Assembly: GCF_030864355.1 (NCBI RefSeq) | Contig: NC_083397.1 | Span: 1,860,001-1,924,000, forward strand | Direction: 5' to 3' | DNA length: 64,000 nucleotides | DNA from: Cutaneotrichosporon cavernicola | Lineage: Eukaryota > Basidiomycota > Tremellomycetes > Trichosporonales > Trichosporonaceae | Program-made: the position numbers and the translations under genes | The notes under the pieces: model-generated | The model's database searches: none | Seen by the model: only the letters and a program-made list of their open reading frames with translations | What the model was told of the DNA's origin: nothing | Part shown: in pieces, positions 11,209 to 23,144 of the stretch | Layout of the letters: each line of letters begins with the position of its first letter | Position numbering within the stretch: position 1 is the stretch's first letter

Positions 11209-12904
11209 GTCGGCCGCGAATTTCCTCGCGGGGGCAGCCCGAGAGCTACGAGGGTTCTGTAAAAAAGGAAGGATGTGGGGCGCCAAAGAGGTTACAACGG
11301 GAAGGACAGTAGGCGAATGTGAGGACGAGAGTAATGGAGAGAAGGCGAAAACGTGTAGAGATGTTGGAGAGCAAAGTCGCGTCAACCAGTTGGTGTGGTT
11401 TGTGTGGTTCGTGTCGCGACATTGGAGAGGACGCGTCTCTATTGAGAGCGGAATCAAATTCCCCGCTTGATGGCGCCTGGTTTTCATGTCGCCTGACCTT
11501 ACAATAACTACTCTTGCTCTGGACCCATGGCCCTTTGGCCATCGCCACGCGCCAAAGTCGTAATGAAGCAACACGAAGACACATAGCGACAGAGAGGGAT
11601 GGTGAGAGCTGTCAAGTGACAATCCGCCCTTTCAGAATGTTCTGAGATGTTTCTGTAGAGGTGATCTCACGACTGCTTGGCCGCCTACCCGGCTCTCAAC
11701 CAGAACCCTATGGTGCCTGCCACATCGTAATTGACAAAGTCAGTTGGTTGGGTGGTGGCGCAGCATCTCGTGGTTTTCGGTGCACCAAAATAAGGAATGG
11801 GCGCCCTCTTTTGGGTGAGTGCAGTGATCCGACTAATGGTGTTTGTAAGCCTCGAATCCAATCGACAGTTGGAATGCTAATGGAGTCCTAATAACGACGT
11901 CAGTAGCAGCCCCACCGCCCATTCCCACATTGATGCCCCTTGCACCTGGACACCACTCACCTGGCACGGTACAAACGCCATTGATTCTTCTGTCCACTGT
12001 CCTTTGTATCCCACTTACACCCATAGCACCTGTGCAGTATTACCCATCCTCAACTCCAACAGATCACGAGTAGCCGATTCAGTGATCCAAGATCTAGCCT
12101 GGTTCTCCCACTTCAATCCTCTACTCTCAACTCGTCACCCTTCCAACATTTCCCCTTGCACACAACGCATTCGTCCATCGCTCTTCTCATCTCCCTTCAC
12201 TCTCGACACAAACCATCAAAGACATCATTCAGATCGCACTAGCGTGTGAACGAGGTCTTGGACTCGCACGACCACACTGGTGACCACCACCTAGCACCGG
12301 CACACTGGCGTTGCTTTCCCGCCAAGTCCCCCACAAGCCTACATCCACACATCTGGCCTTGTCGGCCGGGCATCGCCCTTGCGCTCTCGACATCCACCCA
12401 AGGGAGGGGTTCTGCACCCCGCCCTGTGCCCGCAGCGAGAACGTCGTCACAACGCGAAGACAACGTTGACTCATTGTCTATACTGCAGGGCGAGCCTAGC
12501 GTGACTGGCGCGTCAGGAGAACCTCCGGGGTGTGTTGCCACTGGGCCCCACCAAGTCGCGCCTACAATTGTGACGGCACAGTTTGGTGTAAGTCATGTCT
12601 TGATTCCTCTTCGACCTAGTATCCTCCACGTACCTTTATCCATCCCCTTTCACCACAACGATACAGCGGGCGCAGTTCCCGCATTCCCTCACTCGATTAC
12701 CACCGCGTGACCCGTTTCAATCACTCCACGTTCCTCCATCTTCTTCATCGACCTACTTCTACCTACCCACAGGCCACCCATCGCTGACACTTGGCCGTCA
12801 CCCCTCATTCGTCTGCCTCTCGTCTCATACTTCATCTTCCGTGCTCCCTCCTTGGTCCACGAATCGCCCTCCTTGAACTTGCCCCACGCCCTCGCCATCG
12901 CGTT
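11209..12904. promoter_or_regulatory. Divergent intergenic region between CAF-1 and the WDR26 homologue
   Basis: No gene is supported in these 1.7 kb. An ACGCGT box lies at 11431-11436, 223 bp before the CAF-1 ATG. The side next to 12905 is pyrimidine-rich with many CCCTTTC/CTCATC runs, typical of a fungal 5' leader. Confidence 0.45.
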
Positions 12905-15280
12905 ATGCAGCGAGGGACTATTCGCCGCAGGTCAATAAGCGATACAGGGGAATCTGATCAACGCCCTTCCCAACGCCACCGCATATCAGACACTCGACCT
13001 AATTCGCCATCTCCCTTATCCACCTCTTTCACCACGACCGTCTCAACTGAGTCAGGCCTTCACACCATGGGCCCTCCCGTGTCGACCAACGGCACTAGCA
13101 ATGGTGTCTCCGGTGGCTCGTCATCCCCTATCGCCACTGACAGTGGTCCATTCAACCTCTCTCCATCCGTCCTCGAACAAGTACAGTTCTACGAGCCCAG
13201 TGGCAATCTAGCCTACCCAGATGACAAGGATTGGTCAGTCAATCAAGATGCTGAATTCATGACCGACGACTTGGTGGCAACTGTCAGTGACGCGTCGCGA
13301 GCTCGAGCCATTCAACGCAAGCAGACTTTCGGGCGCCGCATGCCAATCGACCGCGAGGAGCTTGTCCGACTCATGCTCCAGGGCCTCCATGACATGGGAT
13401 ACCAGTAAGTTGGAATCGCGACTTCCCCAGCTGATGCGTCTGCCAAACCGGCGAAGTACTTGCCAGGGAGTCTGGCTACACGCTTGCTTCACGTGCAGCA
13501 CGGGACTTCGAGAGTGCGATCTTGGGAGGGCGGTGGGCGGAAGCCACCGCCCTTCTTTCGGCGGTAGGCATCTCGCCGGTAGAAGACGTCGCAACCAGCA
13601 CCCCTGAGGCTGGTTCGTCGCGCAACAGCATTGCTTCGGGCAAGACGAAGGCCACTACCCACGAACACCCTACGGATCGTGCCAAGTTCTTCATCGCACG
13701 GCAGAAGTACCTCGAGTTCCTCGAGGCCGGGCACCAGAAGAAGGCACTCGGCGTGTTGAGAAATGAGCTCGCAGCAAGCGCTGCCGACTCCGAGTCTCTT
13801 CATGATCTCTCTGGGTGAGCAATCTTAGACACACTGCGGCTGACGTAAACAGGTACATGATGTGTTCAGTCAATGACGACCTCTATGAACGCGCCAAGTG
13901 GGACGGCGCTGCCGGCATCTCACGTCGGCAGCTCCTTGAGCGCCTGCAGGAGGACATCTCGCCCAAGATCATGGTCCCGCAGCGGCGCTTAGCCACCCTG
14001 CTCGACCAGGCGCGGCAACACCAGCAGCTTACATGCCTCTTCCATGACGACAACGAGCCCATTTCGCTCTACAACGACCACGTATGTGTTAGTGGGACAT
14101 TCCCATCCGTCACTACGCACGTCCTCATGGACCACAAGGACGAGGTGTGGAGGATCGAGTGGAGCCCAGATGGGAATCTGCTGGCGTCGGCGAGCAAGGA
14201 CAAGACGGTTGTCATCTGGCAGCTGAAGCCTCCATCGGCGGGCAACGGTCAGCAGTACTCTATCAGCTTCCTGCACCATCTCACGGGTCACCGCGGGGCT
14301 GTGGACGCGATGGCTTGGTCGCCTGACAGTGAGACCCTTGTGACTGCCTCGGACAAGCAGATCTATGTCTGGGACATCAAGGAGGGCCAGAGGTCGGACG
14401 TAACCATCGAGAACTCTCCTCACAAGGATGAGATTAGCGCGGTACAATGGCTCCCCGACGGATCCCAGTTCGTCGTCTGCTCACTGGATCCTAGGGTCGT
14501 GTTCTACGACCTCTCGGGAAGTATTACCCGCAACTGGAGCTTGGGACACATGCAATTACGCGACATTGTCATCACGCCGGACTGCTCTCGTATCGTGGCA
14601 GCCACCACTTGGCTTCGCCGCGTGCCCGTGCAGAACCAGTTGACGCAGTCGAGCTCGCAACGGCCCGAAGTGGACGTTACGCATTCGAGGCGAAACGACG
14701 ACACGTTCGAGTACGGTAACATGGATCGTGGCGTTGTGGTCATCCGGATTGAGGACCACGAGGTTGTCGACTTCACATCGGACACGAAGCAGGTCGACGT
14801 GACCAGCGTCAAGCTGTCGCATGACGGGAAGAGCGTGCTGATCAGCTGCATGCCCGATGAGCTGCAACTGTATTCTCTCGAGGGCAGACTGCAACTCACG
14901 CGCAAGTTTATTGGGCACGTCCACGCGAGGTACCAAATCAAGAGCTGCTTTGGTGCTCCCAAGGACCGTTTTGTGCTCAGTGGGAGCGAGGGTGAGTTGT
15001 CTGTCGATGTGATGGCTGACTTTTAGACGGCCACGTGTACGTTTGGCAGAACAATAACACGACGCCAATCGAAGTTCTCTCTGGGCACACCGGGTCGGTC
15101 AATGCCGTGGCGTGGAACCCGGTCCTTAGCCGCAAGCTCTTCGCGTCTTGCAGTGACGACCGCACCATGTAAGCTTGCCGAAGGAGGATGAGCTAACACA
15201 ACAGCCGCATCTGGCAGCCACCGCTCCCCGAGGGTGAGGCGCAGGCTCCAACCGACGGTGACGAGGGTATGGAGTTGTAG
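12905..15280 (+). CDS. GID7: WDR26/Gid7-type subunit of the GID (CTLH) E3 ubiquitin ligase
   Basis: The family scaffolds the GID/CTLH ubiquitin ligase, which degrades gluconeogenic enzymes in yeast. A Ser/Thr/Pro-rich N-terminus (1-125) is followed by LisH (about 155-188), CTLH and a WD40 propeller. Strong blocks are FFIARQKYLEFLEAG, LSGYMMCS, ASKDKTVVIWQ and DGHVYVWQNN. Downstream exons are firm: to 13814, 13853-14991, 15027-15168 and 15205-15280, with introns of 35-38 nt. Exon 1 ends at 13404. The next acceptor is unclear: the AG at 13466 deletes about eight residues of the LisH helix, while resuming at 13443 restores GYHQTGEVLARESG, colinear with human WDR26, but needs a TG acceptor. The product is 742 or 734 residues. 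The ATG at 12905 is the first in frame. Confidence 0.87.
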
Positions 15281-15514
15281 GCTAGCCATGCCATTGGCAG
15301 TGATCATGGCTCGCATGTCATGGCTCGCATGTACTGTTTATGTTGTTTAATGTGTGTCTCGCGATGTCTGTGCACTTGGTTCTGGGTGGACCGCCGGAAA
15401 TTTTGCTCCCGTTTTGGTGCCCCGCATTCGCCAGAGATTTTTGAGATGGCCACCAACATCTCCAAGTTGCACTCTACCCAAAAACAAACCAACAGCACCG
15501 GGACGCTCGACACC

Positions 15515-18500
15515 ATGGCGTCAAACGTGCTGCCCCTGTTCTGGGACTTGGCATCCTCATCTCGCGACAAGCGTCTAGGAGCGAGCGCTGACCTCGTGGC
15601 GGCCACCCAGGCATTCCAAGCAGCCTACTCTGTCCCAGAGAAGGCTTCAGGAGACGACGACGACGATGAGGACGATGACGGGGACGATGACGGATCAGAG
15701 TCAGGGATGGAGGTGGATGGCGACGATGACGAAGAAGAAGGGCCCAGTGCTGTCGACCCGGTGCTCGCGGCCAAGCTCGACGCAGCGCTCGCACACGACA
15801 ACGCCCCGGACGTCGTGTACTGCATCAAGCGTTTGGTGCGCGGACTGGGCTCGTCGCGCGAGCACAGTCGCTTGGGATTTGCGGTCGCGCTGACTGAGGT
15901 GGGTCTACCCTGCGATGGAGCTAACAGCAGCTGCTCGCGCGTTCCGAGAATGTGACGGCCGCGCAGGTCATCTCGCTGCTCCTGCGCGCCTCACAGTGGA
16001 GCAAGGGCATGAAGGGGAGCGACGAGCGCGACATGATGTTCGCGCGTCTCTTTGGTATCACGGCTGTTGTGGACTCGGGGTTGCTCTTTTCGTCATCCGC
16101 GGCGCTCGAGGACTTTATCACCGTGCTCGACAGCCTCCTGGCCCTTGCGGACGCCAAGGCGTGGCTTGCGGAGGCGGCGGGGTGGGCGCTTCTGCGTGTG
16201 GGTGAGAGTCTCATTGCCTCCAGCGTGGAGTGGAAGGACGAAGCTCTGGAGGCTGTCGCCGAGCGCGTGTACGCCGACCGCGCGTGGTCGCCGGAGAAGG
16301 TTGCACTTACGCTCGCGCTGCAGCGCGGCGCACCGGAGCTTGACTGGAAGGCGCTCCTCGGCCCGACGTTCAAGGCGACGCCTCTCCTCGCATCGGCCAA
16401 CCTCATCACCCTCGGCCGCGTGCTCAAGGAGGGAGGCGAGGACGACGCACGCGCTGGAACGTACCAGCCCAAGCTGCATTATGTCTGGGACGGCATCATC
16501 GCCGAGCACTTCACCCACTCGGCGTCGGGGATCGCGCCGTTCGCCGAGCTTTTCCGCACCGTCGTCGACGAGGCGCTGTTCGCCAACACGTCCAGCGCCG
16601 AGCGCAAGTACTGGGGCTTCCAGGTGTTTGAGCGTGCCCTCCCCCTCCTGCCGTCCGAGAATGTGCCACTCATCTTCACTCCCAACTTTATGCGCTCGTG
16701 GATGAACAACCTCTCGTCGGCCGACCGCCACCTCCACAAGGCAGCCGTGCAGGTGGCCCGCAAGGTCAACGAGCACGTCAAGGCCGACCCCACTGCTGGC
16801 TTTACGCTCCTCTCTCAGCTTGTCGGCAAGCACGGCCGCCCGGACTTTGACCGGGTCACCAAGACCAAGACTGTCGAGGGTATCATGAGCTCGCTCTCTG
16901 TCGACGGCGTCGAGAAGTACGTCGCGTACCTCGAAAACGTGCTTGTCAGCGAGGACGAGGGCGGCCTGGACGAGCGCCGTACCTGGGCGCTCGACCAGAT
17001 GCTCGCGCTCGCCCGCAACGGCGCGGTGCCGCGCGCCGATAGCTGGATCTCGCGCGTCCTCGACACGATGCTTGTGCACGGGTTCTTCCTGATCCGCAAG
17101 GCGGACAAGCGGTCGAAGATTACTGCACTCCGCGCGATCCCCAAGCCTCCTCTCTCGGACGTCGTGGCTGCCACCGCGCGCGCGCGCTTCTTCAGTGCGC
17201 TCGTTGAGGCCACTGCGCACAAGGAGGACGGAAAGGAGGGTACCGACAGCGCCGGAAAGCTGTGGCTCACGCGCGCGCTCGACACGATGGCTGCGCTCGA
17301 GAAGAACTCGGCCGTCGAGCTCGTCACCGATGCCGACGACGAGATCAAGAAGATCCGCGCGGACGCTGTCGCCGCCCTGGCTCCTCTCGGCGACGAGCCG
17401 GTCGCCCGCGGCGCTCGCATCCTCGTCTCGTTCCTCGTGCTCCAGACATACGACGAGGCCGAGGACGCACTCGACATGCTCGATGAGGCGGTTGGCGCCG
17501 TGCGTGCCCTCTTCCCCGCCAAGAAGAGCGGACGCAAGAGCAAGAAGGCAGAGCCCGAGGTCGATGCCGACGCCCCGCCTCCCGTTGACGCGCTGCTCGA
17601 CGTACTTGTCGCCCTGCTCGACAAGGGCAGCGCCGACCTCCGTACCCTCGCCAACCAGGTGTTTGGCATGCTTGTGCCCGCCATGACTGCGAGCGCCGTT
17701 GAGCACCTCGTCGCGCAGCTCGAGCAGTCTGGCGCCGCCGTGGCCGAGGATGAGGATGAGGACGATGACGAGGAAGAGCACGAGCACGGCCCTGACTGCG
17801 ACCACGGCGAGGAGGACGAGGACGAGGACGAGGACGAGTCTGACTCCGAGTCTGTTGCTTCGGACGACACGGACGCCAACGCCGAGGTCGACCCCGAGTT
17901 CCGCCGCCGCGTCGCTGAGGCGCTCAAGGTTTCTGGCGTGCTCGACGAGAAGGAGGAGGGCGATGACGACGACAGTGACAACGAGAGCGTGTGGGACGAC
18001 GAGCAGATGATGAAGGTCGACGAGCAGCTCGCCGCCGTGTTCAAGCAGCAGGCGAGCAGCAAGAAGGCCGACCTTAAGCGTGAGCTCTCATGAGTTGGTG
18101 ACAGAGCTGACATCAGACGCGGCCATCGAGTCCTTACACTTCAAGAACCGCATTCTCGACTTCTTTGACGTGTTCCTCCGCCGTCCGACTTCGCTGGCTC
18201 TCGCTCTCCTCCTTCCGCTGCTGCACGTCGTGCGCGGTGGCGGTGAGCTCGGCAACAAGGCTGCCGGTATCCTGCGCACACGCCTGAAGGGCACTTCGCT
18301 CACCGCTTCTACGGACAAGGCCGAGCTCGAGCGGGCCGGCAAGATCCTCGCTGAGATCCACTCGCTGGCGCGCCGTGCCCCGACCTCCGAGTTTAGTGGT
18401 CTCTGCAGCGCCGCGTCGCTCTTCGCTGCCCGCGTTGCCCCCACCCAGGCACTGGACCAGTACAAGGCGACTCTGGCCGACTTTGTGACCCACAAGCACT

Positions 18501-19135
18501 CGAGCGTCCACCCAGCCTTCTTGCAGGACTACGCCCGCCGGAATGCCGGCAAGGCGTGGCCCCTTGCGGGCGAGATCCTCTCTCTCCTCAAGGAGGGCAA
18601 GGCTGCCAACGCGTACCGCCACGCACAGGCTTACGCACTCCTTGGCGCGCTCCTCTCCCAGGCTCCTACGCTTGTCAAGGCCGGGGAGCTCACGACATCT
18701 GAGGCTGAGAAGGTCGTCAAGGGCTCGATGGGCGACGTGTACTCTGTCCTCGAGGCTGCGGCTGAGAGTGGAGAGTGGAAGGCCGACCGCCTCAAGGACG
18801 CCGCAAAGTTCGCGCTTGTCGTTGCCCGCACTGCCCGGGCATTGGACGTCGGGGAGGCGTGCGACGCCCTGCGCCTCAAGGAGGTCGCTGAGAAAGTTAA
18901 GGCCGGGCGGACGAAGGAGATGAAGGGCGTACATGCGCTCTTGACTCAGTTGGGGGCTGTGTTGTCCAAAAAAGAGGGCAAGAAGGAGGGCAAGGGGAAA
19001 GGGAAGAAGGCGGTGAACGGCGGGGACGCCGTGGAGGCCGAGGAGAAGGAGGAGGAGGAGCCAAAACCCGTCACGGGCAAGCGCAAGGCGACGGCGAAGG
19101 CGGCCAAGGGCAAGAAGAAGGCCAAGGCTGAGTAG
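15515..19135 (+). CDS. POL5: Pol5/MYBBP1A-family nucleolar protein (DNA polymerase phi)
   Basis: Despite its name, Pol5 is a nucleolar HEAT-like protein needed for rRNA synthesis and 60S assembly. Exons are 15515-15898, 15931-18079 and 18117-19135, 1183 residues; introns are 32 and 37 nt. The start shows LPLFWDLASSSRDKRLGA and, after an acidic run, YCIKRLVRGLGSSREHSRLGFAVAL, which marks the family. Next come a helical mid-region, a long Asp/Glu tract around residues 735-800 and DEQMMKVDEQLAAVF, then NRILDFFDVFLRR and a Lys/Ala-rich C-terminal tail. The ATG at 15515 has a better context (CACCATGG) than an in-frame ATG at 15446. The antisense strand is also open over most of exon 2; that is a product of GC-rich codons. 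Confidence 0.88.
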
Positions 19136-19537
19136 GGTAGAGGGACTCATAGACATGCATCGGTACATTAGTCGGGAGTGGCGATGTGTTGGTGCGGTAA
19201 TTGAGAGACGCTGCTGCGTTCAGAGAGGCAGGGCCTACGTCCACTCTTAGTGCCGCGGCTCAACCAACTCACGACTCTAACGACCACGGAGTCTAGCAAC
19301 TCGGCCATGCATCTCAAGAGGCCCGCTCAACGAGACTTCGGGGAGGGGCCCGCGCCGGGTTGCTGCTCGGTGGCATGTGACAGTGTCCGGCGGTAACCCT
19401 TGTCCGCTGCCGAGAATCGAACTTCGGCTCCAGCCAAATGACCAAACTCCACCAACCACCATCTTGATCTCCCTCACCTCCTTGTTTCCACCTCGGAGAG
19501 TACACCGGCAGCAAAAAGCAAAAGATGAGCACGCTCA
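19136..19537. other. Intergenic stretch with degenerate tRNA-like sequence
   Basis: On the minus strand, AGTTCGATTCT near 19420-19435 resembles a tRNA B box and GGCCGAGTTGC near 19300 resembles an A box, but the stems around them do not close. No functional gene is claimed. Confidence 0.35.
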
Positions 19538-19630
19538 CGACCCCTGCCCGACTTGAACGGACGACCTCCAGGATGCTTTCGCTGTATTCCACATTGGAAT
19601 CTGACACTCTACCAACTGAGTTAAGGAGTC
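19538..19630 (-). tRNA. tRNA-Trp (anticodon CCA) with a 20-nt intron
   Basis: Read on the minus strand, GACTCCT at the 5' end pairs fully with AGGGGTC (one G-U), followed by a G discriminator. The D-arm is ACTC-AGTTGGTA-GAGT and the T-arm is GTCCG-TTCAAGT-CGGGC, all pairing. The anticodon loop reads TTCCAA. The following intron holds TGGAA, able to pair with TTCCA as in the usual anticodon-intron helix. Removing 20 nt leaves 73 nt, the normal length. The inner base pair of the anticodon stem looks mismatched in my folding (A-C), which keeps confidence below certainty. Confidence 0.72.
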
Positions 19631-20512
19631 GTTGATGACAAACTCATTTTCGGGATAACTTAACTCCGGCCCTTACCTGGTTGATCGACGTTGACGATTG
19701 GACGGTGGTGTGTATTATAGATTGAGTTGGGAGTGGATGCGAAGACTGGTATCGGACTGGTTTAGGACTGTTGTATTGCTTGGGGGAAGGAGTTGTACTG
19801 CCTGAGGCTGGATGACTTGGGCTTCTGCGTGGGGCAGGAACGGGTGAGGCAGCGGGGGTGGAGGGCGAGACGCGGGCATCGGTTTGATAGGTTGAACTGA
19901 GTAGAACGCTGCGGAGCGACGATTGTTGAGAAGGAAGGCAGGGGGGAGGTGGGGGGGAGGTGGGTGGAGACATCATCAGGTTAGAGCCTAGAGCGTAGGA
20001 TAGCATGTACTTAGGTTGATTACGATCGAAGATAGGACATTTGCCAATGCGGGATGAGAGAGAACGGAGGTGTGCAAGGATGGCGAGGAAGAGAGTGAGA
20101 TGTGTGAGAGTGAGAGTAGCAAGCTTGGATGATGGGGACCTATGCTGAATGAACCAGTACGAATGAAGGTGGTATGGCAGAGGTCAATGAGCTAGCTGAG
20201 GGCAAGATGCTAGGAACGGATAGAAATGATGGCGAGGTGTGGAATCGTTCAGAATGACTTTGAGGATGACGGTGACTGTGGACCCAGAGGCTGTCAACGT
20301 AGAGATTGTGAACAGGTCGGTGGTGGTGAGAAGGGTCGACGTTATGTTGTTGGATGTTTGGTTGTTGCTCTTTTGGAGATTACCGATATGCTACCCAGGT
20401 GCGAATGGACTTGGTATCCCCAGTGTGCAATGAGACCCACCCTAAACCACTCGCAATACAAGTACAGAGTGCATGCCATCTAGTAATAACCCTCTTACCG
20501 CCTCGTCTCCGG
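19631..20512. other. Gene-free stretch between tRNA-Trp and NOP12
   Basis: No convincing reading frame or RNA was found. Short G-rich runs (GGGGGAGGTGGG type) occur near 19940-19965. Confidence 0.45.
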
Positions 20513-22337
20513 CTACTCCCGCTTCCCCTTCATCTTTGTGAGCGCATGAGAGCTCCTCACACGCCCCTTCTTCGCCTTGACCTTCTTGGCGCGCAGTCCC
20601 TTCTCAGCCTTTGTCGCAGCGAGCTTGACCGCTCCCGTCTCCTTATGCGCGCTCGCCACCTTGTTGGCCTTCTTGGCCATACGACGAGCGAGGCGGGTCG
20701 CGTCGGCGTGCTTGGCAGCCTTGCGCTCGTCCTTGCTCAGGTCCTTAAGCCGGTCGCCGAGGGACGGGTCGCCCTTCGGCACAGAAACGGGTACTGTCCG
20801 CTTCGTCCTCTCCTTCTTGACGCCCTTGTCCTTGCCGTCCTTGCCCTTGTCACCCTTGTCGCCCTTGCTAGCTGAAGCGAGGCGCTTCGCGGCCGGCGGA
20901 AGCGTCTTGCACGACTGTACGCGGAGGGGCTTCTTGGCAAACTTGAGCTTGGTGGAAGGGAGGGAGATGAGTTCGTCGACACTCTCGCGGTCCGCAAAGT
21001 GCACGTAGCCGAAACCCTTGCCCATTTGCGTCTCGCGGTCGCGGACGATACGCACGCCCGTCACCCAGCTTCCCGATTCGGGGGCGCCGCGCTCGGCAGT
21101 AACGAGCGCCTCGAAGAATGCGCGCACGTCGTCGTCCTTTGCCGAGTAGTCGAGACCACCCACGAAGGCCGAGCACTTCGGGTCGGTTCCGGCTGGTAGC
21201 CATGCGTCGCGCTTGCCGAGGTTGTTCTGCGCGCTCACGAGCCCAACAGCTGAAGGCAGGCGCACGGAGTCGACGCGGATCACGCGGCCAAGAACCTCCG
21301 TCCCGTTGGCCGCGGGGCCAATAGTCGCCGCAGCCTCGTACGGGTCGAGGATGGGAGCGACCTTCTTCGACCGGTCAGGGTGGGGGTGCCCAAACACGAC
21401 ATACGCGTTGCACGAGTCGGCCTCGGAGTGGAACTGTTGTCAGCACGCTTCTCCCGTCACACTCACGTCCTTCTTGATGAAGGCGACCTTGCGCTTGCCC
21501 TTGTTATCGAGGAAGCTCTTGCTCTTATCCACCACGTCGTCGTCGCCACGCTTGTTTCCGCGCCCACCAACACTGCTCCCAGCCTGCGAGACCTTCCACG
21601 TCGCGGCACGCTCCTTCTCGCGCTCCTCGCGCCGGGTCGCTTCCTTGGCCTCGTCGGTATTGCCCTTCTTCTCGCCAGCCTCCGCCGCGCTCGTAGGCGT
21701 GCTGAACGCAACGGAGCGGAAACGCACGCTCTCGATCTTGGCAGTCGGCGCAAAGGTGAGGAGGTGGCGCTTCAGCGCGGCGGTACCCGACTTTTCCGTC
21801 ACAGAGATTGGGAGGTTGCCGATGAACAGGGTACGGCGGTCGCGGTCGGCTGCGCTCTCGTCTTGGGGAACGTACTTGGCCGTCTGGCCCTTGTTATCGC
21901 GTGCGCGCCGGGCCGACGGGCTCTTGAGCGCCTCGTGCACCAGGTCAGCCTCGGACTCGGAACCGGATCCCTCGGCCTCTGCACCCTCTTCATCCGAGTC
22001 GGCGTAGGCTTGCTTGGCCTTCTCGGCCTTCTCTGCAGTCTTCTCCGCAGCCTTGGCCTCGGCCTCGACCTTGGCCTTGGCCTTCATCGCCTTCTTGCGC
22101 GCCGGTTCATCGGACGCCGGTCCTGGGGCAGGAGCCACCGGGGCTGCGGTGGGAAGAGCAAACGCCGCCTGTACGTTAGCTATAGCCCATCACACGACAT
22201 ACGCTCTTGGAGAACACACTGTCGAGGCCAGCGTCCTTGGACCCGCCGAACAGCGAGAAGCCGCCCGCCGGCGCCGAGGCCGGGTCGTCGACCTTGCTGT
22301 GCTTGCGCTTCTTGTCGCTCTTGTCCTTCTTGGCCAT
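20513..22337 (-). CDS. NOP12: Nop12-like nucleolar RNA-binding protein with two RRMs
   Basis: Nop12 is a nucleolar protein involved in pre-25S rRNA processing. Exons (minus) are 22337-22203, 22168-21467 and 21433-20513, 585 residues; introns are 34 and 33 nt. The N-terminus is Lys-rich, then an Ala/Lys/Glu helix and a Ser/Glu acidic run lead to RRM1 (RTLFIGNLPISV) and RRM2 (CSAFVGGLDYSAKDDDVRAFF, with RNP1 KGFGYVHF). The C-terminal 130 residues are Lys/Arg-rich, including KGDKGDKGKDGK, as in nucleolar proteins. The ATG at 22337 begins the basic N-terminus; the frame extends upstream only to a GTG. Nop12 versus a related two-RRM nucleolar protein (human RBM34) is one orthologous group, so the call is firm. 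Confidence 0.87.
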
Positions 22338-23144
22338 GATGTCGTCGGTGTCGTGGACTGTCACTCACTCACACTCAAACTTTCGGATAGCTGGTCGTGA
22401 ACAGCAGCAACCTGCAGCAGAGCTGCCCAAACATTTTGAATCCGCATCACGTGGGTTTATGTAAAAACTCGGGGAGCTTGACCTCCACTTTTCAGGTCCA
22501 CTTTGAAGTTTAGAACACGTGTTGACATCGGTGCACTGACGTCATCTTGTTTGTGATGGTCTGGAGCGGAAACAAACCATACTCAATTTGCCACCCAACG
22601 GTCAATGCTGATGTGATGATGAACTGATGAGGTGAGCCATCCTGATCATCCGGCAATCCCCTAACCAGCCACTCTGCAAGCAGGCGTAGTTTCAAGGTTG
22701 CTTCAAGGCACATGCATCTACCACTCTATGCAGCATTATGACAGAGCATATAATGATACAGCTGTGGGGTGGCGCGCAGCGCGGCCGACCCGGTCGGCCG
22801 ACGCCCACAGAGGAGTAACCAAACTGGATGGAAGACAATAATGCGGTGGGATGGGGGATGGTGGCAGCGATGGTGTTGGAAGGGGAAGACAAATGAAAAA
22901 GTGGTGTGGCGTGTGTGTAAGGACAAGAATGGAATATAGTAACCCCAGGCGACCGATAAGGCCGTTGGTGGCAGTCGTAAAGCAGAGTTTATTATGCGAC
23001 AAGACGGGCATGGCGGGCGTGGACCAGGGTATCTAATGCGATTTATAATACAAATGAGTGTTGAGGGTCGGTCTGGTTCATAGTGTCATATGGCACCGGC
23101 GGCTACAAGCGGCCGGGCAGTCGTAGAAGTGTCGTGTTTGCTGG
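22338..23144. other. Intergenic stretch between NOP12 and CDC25
   Basis: The 5' flank of NOP12 and the 3' flank of CDC25 share these 0.8 kb. No further gene was recognised; no clear TATA box is seen before NOP12. Confidence 0.5.

Noticed and set aside
16093..17805. 570-codon frame antisense to POL5 exon 2 (also 16815-18113, 432 codons)
   Set aside because: Biased Arg/Leu/Val composition, no family similarity, and exactly mirrors a firm coding exon. GC-rich third codon positions keep the opposite strand open.
19330..19500. Second tRNA gene on the minus strand (possible Leu or Ser)
   Set aside because: The TTCGATT loop is flanked by CGAAG and CTCGG, which do not pair, and no matching acceptor stem was found.
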